This document shows positions 62,468 to 64,000 of a stretch of 64,000 nt of DNA, piece by piece (position 1 is the stretch's first letter; each line of letters begins with the position of its first letter). The notes beneath the pieces are model-generated. The model was not told the origin of the DNA. It saw only the letters and a list, made by a program, of their open reading frames with translations, and ran no database searches. The DNA comes from an uncultured Methylophaga sp. (GTDB taxonomy: Bacteria; Pseudomonadota; Gammaproteobacteria; GCF-002020875). The stretch spans positions 1 through 64,000 of the forward strand of contig CALEHW010000013.1 in the NCBI GenBank assembly GCA_937877715.1, written 5' to 3'. A program made the translations under genes and the position numbers.

Positions 62468-64000
62468 CTAGTGTCGGAAATGGCGCATCCCGGTAAAGAC
62501 CATCGCCATTCCATGTTCATCCGCCGCCGCAATAACCTCGTCGTCACGCATTGAGCCGCCAGGCTGAATCACCGTAGTGATCCCCGCCTCGTGGGCAGCA
62601 TCGATTCCATCCCGGAACGGGAAGAAAGCGTCTGATGCCATGACTGATCCGGGAACTTTCAGCCCTGCGTGTTCTGCCTTGATGCCTGCAATACGGGCAG
62701 AGTTGATGCGGCTCATCTGTCCGGCACCAACACCAATAGTCATACTCTCTCTGCCATAGACAATAGCATTGGATTTAACAAATTTAGCCACCTTCCAGCT
62801 AAATAGCAGATCACTCATCTCCTGCTCGCTTGGTTCACGTTGAGTCACTACGCGGGTCTCATTGGTGAGCAGTAGGTCAGCATCCTGAACCAGAAGGCCT
62901 CCATTCACCCGCTTCATATCCAGTCTATCCTGACTATCAGACCAGGAGCCGGATACCAGCAGACGCACATTCTGTTTCTCGCTGATCGCTGCTGCAGCCT
63001 CATCGGTAACAGCTGGGGCGATGATTACCTCGACGAACTGGCGCTCAATTATGGCACGTGCCGCGGCCTCATCCAGTGGCTGATTGAAGGCGATAATGCC
63101 GCCAAACGCAGATTCCGGGTCGGTTGCGTAGGCACGATCATAGGCCTCCAGCAGGCTCTCACCGTAGGCAACTCCACATGGGTTGGCATGTTTTACAATC
63201 ACACATGCAGGGCTCTCGTCGAACTGTTTGACACACTCCAGGGCGGCGTCAGTATCTCCAATGTTGTTGTAGGAGAGCTCTTTGCCCTGAATCTGCTGGG
63301 CGGTTGCGATGGACCCCTCCGGTGCATTGGGATCCACGAAGAATGCAGCCTTCTGGTGGGGATTCTCGCCGTAGCGCATCTCCTGGGTCTTGATGTACTG
63401 GCTATTGAAAGTACGGGGGAAGTCCGACTTCTCCCCATCAGTACCAATCCGCCCCAGATAGTTGGCGATGGCACCATCATAGTGTGCGGTATGTTCATAG
63501 GTTTTTACTGCCAGATCAAAACGGGTGGCGTCACTAACTGCACTGTTGTTCTCACTCATCTCCTTGAGGACTCTTCCGTAATCATCTGCATCCACCACAA
63601 CGGTTACCGAGGCATGGTTCTTGGCAGCGGCACGCAGCATGGTGGGACCACCAATATCGATATTCTCGATGGCAGTGGGTAGATCACAATCGGGGTTGGC
63701 AACCGTCCGTTCAAATGGGTACAGATTTACCACCACCAGATTAATTGGCGGGATTCCATGCTCCGCCATGACCGCATCATCAGTGCCGCGGCGCCCCAGC
63801 AGTCCGCCATGGATCTTGGGGTGGAGGGTCTTGACCCGTCCATCCATCATCTCTGGAAAGCCGGTGTAGTCAGAGACCTCGGTAACATCTACCCCGCTCT
63901 CGGCAAGCAGTTTTGCAGTTCCGCCTGTTGATAGAATCTCAACATCCTGGTTCGTGAGTTGCTGAGCGAATTCTACAATTCCTCTCTTGTCTGAGACACT
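62468..64000 (-). CDS. purH: Bifunctional AICAR formyltransferase/IMP cyclohydrolase (5' end outside window)
   Basis: PurH performs the last two steps of IMP synthesis. The frame continues to the window edge, giving 510 residues without a start; the family has about 520, so only about ten are missing. The N-terminal cyclohydrolase shows [23 protein letters not shown] and [20 protein letters not shown]. The transformylase part has [30 protein letters not shown] and [19 protein letters not shown]. Followed by purD after 50 bases. Confidence 0.98.
   Translation of the reverse strand, partial: SVSDKRGIVEFAQQLTNQDVEILSTGGTAKLLAESGVDVTEVSDYTGFPEMMDGRVKTLHPKIHGGLLGRRGTDDAVMAEHGIPPINLVVVNLYPFERTVANPDCDLPTAIENIDIGGPTMLRAAAKNHASVTVVVDADDYGRVLKEMSENNSAVSDATRFDLAVKTYEHTAHYDGAIANYLGRIGTDGEKSDFPRTFNSQYIKTQEMRYGENPHQKAAFFVDPNAPEGSIATAQQIQGKELSYNNIGDTDAALECVKQFDESPACVIVKHANPCGVAYGESLLEAYDRAYATDPESAFGGIIAFNQPLDEAAARAIIERQFVEVIIAPAVTDEAAAAISEKQNVRLLVSGSWSDSQDRLDMKRVNGGLLVQDADLLLTNETRVVTQREPSEQEMSDLLFSWKVAKFVKSNAIVYGRESMTIGVGAGQMSRINSARIAGIKAEHAGLKVPGSVMASDAFFPFRDGIDAAHEAGITTVIQPGGSMRDDEVIAAADEHGMAMVFTGMRHFRH

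Overview
The window is a chromosomal segment of a gammaproteobacterium that probably lives by oxidising reduced sulfur. Gammaproteobacterial gene orders are well preserved: recG-ridA-spoT-rpoZ-gmk, rph-rdgB-hemW, nudE-cysQ beside yrfG, rhlB divergent from trxA-rho, thrB-DUF2782 divergent from polA, and birA-coaX followed by a tRNA. The sulfur lifestyle is inferred from flavocytochrome c sulfide dehydrogenase (fccAB), a sulfur-globule-like secreted protein, an SQR-like flavoprotein, a SulP anion transporter and several thioredoxin-fold proteins. A theta-type (LCIB-like) carbonic anhydrase candidate fits an autotroph. This looks like the Chromatiales/Sedimenticola-type sulfur oxidisers, but no marker here fixes the genus.

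Layout. 1-794: gene-free edge with operator-like repeats and an XRE regulator. 849-6698 (minus): recG, ridA, spoT, rpoZ, gmk. 6840-9897: an inserted defence-like island (HigBA/RelE-type toxin-antitoxin plus a TOTE-type primase-helicase) that separates gmk from yicC. 10849-14449 (plus): rph, rdgB, hemW, theta carbonic anhydrase. 14470-14668: decayed IS3-family end. 14696-22055 (plus): nine-gene Mrp-type cation/proton antiporter cluster with three NuoN/MrpD-like subunits and no full-length MrpA. 22099-27649: TolC-type lipoprotein, SulP, thioredoxin, SQR-like flavoprotein, TlpA. 27691-29394 (minus): thiS, thiG, trmB. 29395-31887: OmpW, tRNA-Gly, yggX, tRNA-Phe and a small unknown. 31969-45621: housekeeping (cysQ, nudE, yrfG, rhlB, trxA, rho, rpmE, hemE, adk, fructosamine kinase, thrB, polA, engB). 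45897-49563: tri-heme cytochrome, dsbA, birA, coaX, tRNA-Thr. 49796-52681: sulfur cluster (globule-like protein, ArsR regulator, fccB, fccA). 53101-61086: SPOR lipoprotein, unknown, typA, hslR, PDC sensor, DUF302, small membrane protein, MFS. 61116-64000 (minus): purD and purH, the latter cut by the window edge.

Points that stand out: (i) an 18-bp palindrome built from ATACGTAT half-sites occurs three times, before the XRE gene, before the ArsR gene and beside the DUF302 gene, suggesting a shared regulon; (ii) hemW and a thioredoxin gene have no ATG/GTG/TTG start that preserves the fold, and both have a CTG overlapping the upstream stop as CTGA behind a good Shine-Dalgarno; (iii) ThiS carries nine residues after its Gly-Gly tail; (iv) the ArsR reading frame appears broken at a G5 tract; (v) cytochrome c4 and c5 modules are fused in one tri-heme protein. 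All calls come from reading the sequence; no database search was run.
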